Of a stretch of DNA of 7,016 nt, positions 5,017 through 7,016 are shown piece by piece. The DNA is from Micromonosporaceae bacterium (lineage in GTDB: Bacteria; Actinomycetota; Actinomycetes; Mycobacteriales; Micromonosporaceae): contig JAFMQQ010000161.1 of the NCBI GenBank assembly GCA_017354595.1, positions 1 through 7,016 of the forward strand. The letters run 5' to 3'. The notes under the pieces are model-generated. The model saw only the letters and a program-made list of their open reading frames with translations, did not search any database and had not been told where the DNA came from. The translations under genes were made by a program, and so were the position numbers. The stretch's first letter is position 1, and the number at the start of each line of letters is the position of its first letter.

Positions 5017-6234
5017 ATGAAACGCAGCACCGAGCGCATCCTGACCAGCCACGCCGGCAGCCTGCCCCGCCCGCCCGACCTGATCGAGCTGAACCAGCAA
5101 CGGATCGTCGCCGGGGTCGACATCGACCCGAAGGTGCTTGAGGAGAAACTGCGCCAGGGCGTGCAGGACGTGGTACGCCGCCAGGTGGAGGTCGGGGTCG
5201 ACATCCCCAATGACGGAGAGTACGGCCACGCGATGCCATCGGCTGTCCACTATGGAGCATGGTGGTCGTACATCTTCGAGCGCCTCGACGGCCTGGAACT
5301 CACCACGCGCGGCCTCTTCGAGGCGACCCCACCGGGTCCCGAGCCGGGCCGGCTGACCCTGACCAGCATGGGCAACCGGCGCGACCGGGTGCAGTTCGCC
5401 GAGGCGTACGCCGACCCGGACTCCGGCATCACCGTGGGCAAGCTGCCGCCGACCTTCCCGGTCTGCCGGCGCCCGTTGCGCTACGTCGGCCAGGCGGCCG
5501 TGGCGCGGGACATCGCCAACGCCAAGGCGGCGTTGGCGGCCGCCGGCGTCGAGGACGGCTTCCTCAACGCGGTCGCGCCCGGCAGTTGCGCCCGCTTCCT
5601 CAACGAGCACTACGCGACCGAGGAGGAGTTCATCTGGGCGGCGGCCGATGTGCTGCGCGAGGAGTACAAGGCGATCGTCGACTCTGGACTGATGCTGCAG
5701 CTGGATGACCCGTGCATCGCGGAGAACTGGGATCAGATCAACCCGGCACCCAGCGTGGCGGATTACCAGCGGTTCACCATGGTACGCGTCGAGGCGCTCA
5801 ACCACGCCATCCGCGACCTGCCCACCGAGCGGATCCGGTTCCATCTCTGCTGGGGCAGCTGGCACGGTCCACATGTGACAGACCTGCCGATGAAGGACAT
5901 CGTGGATGTGATGCTGAAAATCAACGCCGGCACCTACCTCTTCGAGGCGGGCAACGTGCGGCACGAGCACGAGTGGCGGGTGTGGCGGGAGGTCAAGCTC
6001 CCGGACGGGAAGGTGATCGTGCCGGGTGTGGTCAGCCACGCCACCAACCTGGTCGAACACCCGGAGGTGGTCGCCGACCGGATCGTCCGCTTCGCCGAGG
6101 GCGTCGGCCGGGAGAACGTGATCGCCGGTACCGACTGCGGCCTCGGCGGCCGGGTGCACCCGCAACTCGCCTGGGCCAAACTCGAAGCCCTGGCCCAGGG
6201 CGCGGAGCTGGCCAGCCAACGGCTCTGGTCCTGA
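5017..6234 (+). CDS. Cobalamin-independent methionine synthase-like (MetE C-terminal domain) zinc methyltransferase
   Basis: A 405-residue protein. ATG5017 is preferred over the ATG at 4981 because GGAGG (5005-5009) lies 7 bases before it and homology starts at ILTSHAGSLPRP (8-19). It corresponds to the C-terminal catalytic barrel of MetE alone; the N-terminal MetE half (full enzymes are about 750 residues) is missing. The zinc ligands known from MetE are in place: His276 and Cys278 in RFHLCWGSW, Glu310 in YLFEAGN, and Cys374 in GTDCGLGG. Zinc in this fold activates a thiol for alkylation. Single-domain relatives include core methionine synthases and coenzyme M transferases for epoxides, so the methyl or alkyl donor and the thiol are unknown. 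Folate-dependent methionine synthesis is not certain. The SHAGSLPRP start differs from the VGSL.RP style of true MetE. Cytoplasmic. Confidence 0.88.
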   Translation: MKRSTERILTSHAGSLPRPPDLIELNQQRIVAGVDIDPKVLEEKLRQGVQDVVRRQVEVGVDIPNDGEYGHAMPSAVHYGAWWSYIFERLDGLELTTRGLFEATPPGPEPGRLTLTSMGNRRDRVQFAEAYADPDSGITVGKLPPTFPVCRRPLRYVGQAAVARDIANAKAALAAAGVEDGFLNAVAPGSCARFLNEHYATEEEFIWAAADVLREEYKAIVDSGLMLQLDDPCIAENWDQINPAPSVADYQRFTMVRVEALNHAIRDLPTERIRFHLCWGSWHGPHVTDLPMKDIVDVMLKINAGTYLFEAGNVRHEHEWRVWREVKLPDGKVIVPGVVSHATNLVEHPEVVADRIVRFAEGVGRENVIAGTDCGLGGRVHPQLAWAKLEALAQGAELASQRLWS

Positions 6235-6236
6235 GC

Positions 6237-6266
6237 CGGCAGCCTCGCCCCCGGCAGCCTCGCCCC
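6237..6266 (+). repeat. Two-copy 15-bp perfect tandem repeat
   Basis: CGGCAGCCTCGCCCC occurs twice in direct succession (6237-6251 and 6252-6266), starting 3 bases after the MetE-like stop codon. It looks like a short duplication by replication slippage. It falls in the 73-base gap before the formate dehydrogenase gene. Confidence 0.9.
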
Positions 6267-6276
6267 GAGGTGGTTT
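6258..6276 (+). terminator. Weak hairpin terminator candidate
   Basis: CCTCG (6258-6262) and CGAGG (6266-6270) form a 5-bp stem with a 3-nt loop, followed by TGGTTT, a poor T-tract. The second repeat copy supplies the left arm. A further 6-bp inverted repeat, CGCGCT and AGCGCG (6281-6286, 6297-6302), follows. Either could end the upstream transcript, but both are short. Confidence 0.3.
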
Positions 6277-6307
6277 CACGCGCGCTGCGGGCGGGTAGCG
6301 CGGAGCA

Positions 6308-7016
6308 GTGTCCGCCAAACGACTCCCCTGGCCGGTCTGGCGCCAGCTGACCGGTACCGACCGGACCGGGCGCGGCGCCGCGGCGAAGTCCGCGGGCAGC
6401 GCCTCGCTGGTCCCCCGCACCGCATCCGCCGACCGGGTGGTCAAGTCCATCTGCCCGTACTGCGGCGTGGGCTGCGCGCAGAACGTGTATGTCAGCAACG
6501 GCGCGGTGGTGCAGATCGAGGGCGACCCCGACTCGCCGATCAGCCGCGGCCGGCTGTGCCCCAAGGGCGCCGCCTCGCTGCAGCTGACCACCGCACCCGA
6601 CCGGGCCGACCGGGTGCTGTACCGGGCGCCGTACACCGCCGACTGGCAATCGCTGGATCTGGATACCGCGATGGAGATGGTCGCCGACCGGGTACTGGCC
6701 ACCCGGCGGGAGACCTGGCAGCAGGAGTTGGACGGCGCCTGTACCAACCGCACCATGGGTATCGCCAGCCTCGGTGGGGCCACATTGGACAATGAGGAGA
6801 ACTACCTGATCAAGAAGCTGTTCACCGCGCTCGGGGTGGTGCAGGTGGAGAACCAGGCCCGGGTCTGCCACAGCTCCACAGTGGTCGGTCTGGGTACCTC
6901 CTTCGGGCGCGGCGGTGCCACCACCTTCATGCAGGACCTGCAGCACGCCGACTGCATCGTCATCGAGGGATCTAACTTCGCCGAATGCCACCCGGTCGGT
7001 TTCCAGTGGGTGATGG
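6308..7016 (+). CDS. Formate dehydrogenase catalytic (alpha) subunit, molybdopterin- and [4Fe-4S]-binding, N-terminal part
   Basis: The reading frame runs off the window end, giving 236 residues of a protein usually about 1,000 long. An in-frame TAG at 6296-6298 makes GTG6308 the first possible start. GGAG (6302-6305) is only 2 bases away, so ribosome binding is poor. The [4Fe-4S] motif is Cys49-Cys52-Cys56-Cys84 (CPYCGVGC then RLCPKG), followed by GDPDSPISRGRLCPKG, typical of the FdnG/FdoG type. NRTMGIASLGGATLDNEENYLIKKLF (147-172) and RVCHSSTVVGLGTSFGRGG (185-203) match FDH. Cys187 (codon TGC) occupies the place of the selenocysteine that binds Mo/W in FdnG. The enzyme oxidises formate to CO2. 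There is no twin-arginine signal, so it is likely cytoplasmic. Iron-sulfur and membrane partner subunits would be expected downstream. Confidence 0.93.
   Translation, partial: MSAKRLPWPVWRQLTGTDRTGRGAAAKSAGSASLVPRTASADRVVKSICPYCGVGCAQNVYVSNGAVVQIEGDPDSPISRGRLCPKGAASLQLTTAPDRADRVLYRAPYTADWQSLDLDTAMEMVADRVLATRRETWQQELDGACTNRTMGIASLGGATLDNEENYLIKKLFTALGVVQVENQARVCHSSTVVGLGTSFGRGGATTFMQDLQHADCIVIEGSNFAECHPVGFQWVM

Noticed and set aside
4122..5210. A 362-codon minus-strand frame opposite the PEP-mutase-like gene
   Set aside because: Arg/Gly/Asp-rich and without motifs, while the plus strand encodes clear family signatures.
4957..6792. A 611-codon open frame on the minus strand across the MetE-like and formate dehydrogenase genes
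   Set aside because: It lies opposite two well-supported genes, its translation has no recognisable motif and is rich in Arg, Gly and Pro, as antisense frames in GC-rich DNA usually are.

Overview
The window is GC-rich throughout, with G or C at nearly every third codon position, GTG starts, short gaps and little or no T-tract after hairpins. These traits point to a high-GC actinobacterium. Protein resemblances (a Streptomyces-type GH55 glucanase and a formate dehydrogenase whose N-terminus resembles actinobacterial homologues) agree. The exact genus cannot be read from the sequence. The region looks like ordinary metabolic chromosome; no transposase, integrase, phage gene, tRNA, rRNA or CRISPR array was seen.

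Layout. (1) 13-631: a complete two-gene toxin-antitoxin operon on the + strand, a Phd/YefM-like antitoxin overlapping a RelE/ParE-like toxin. It has a recognisable promoter and a 9-bp inverted repeat framing the -10, and its mRNA is probably leaderless. (2) 635-671: a 12-bp GC hairpin between convergent genes. (3) 689-2542 (- strand): a secreted GH55-like exo-beta-1,3-glucanase with signal peptide and conserved active-site residues. A LacI-type operator lies about 70 bp upstream of its start. (4) 2543-2759: a divergent regulatory gap holding that operator, a 20-bp near-palindrome, and a DtxR/IdeR-like metal box that runs into the next start. (5) 2760-4076 (+): a divergent NRAMP-family metal transporter with altered metal-site residues. 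(6) 4083-4136: a hairpin followed by a -10-like hexamer just before the next ATG. (7) 4137-4934 (+): an isocitrate lyase/PEP mutase superfamily protein. (8) 5017-6234 (+): a single-domain MetE-C-terminal-like zinc methyltransferase. (9) 6237-6302: a 15-bp tandem repeat and small hairpins. (10) 6308 to the window end (+): the N-terminal 236 residues of a molybdenum/tungsten formate dehydrogenase catalytic subunit, with cysteine where many homologues carry selenocysteine.

How they fit together. The toxin and antitoxin are one self-regulated unit. The glucanase is probably induced by breakdown products of beta-glucan through a LacI-type repressor. The transporter is probably controlled by metal status through a DtxR-family repressor. 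The PEP-mutase-like, MetE-like and formate dehydrogenase genes point the same way but are separated by hairpins or promoter-like gaps, so nothing shows that they form one pathway. I found no clearly new system. The best leads are the regulatory sites, the unusual NRAMP metal site, the orphan MetE-like methyltransferase, and a strong excess of the tetranucleotide GTAC across the window.
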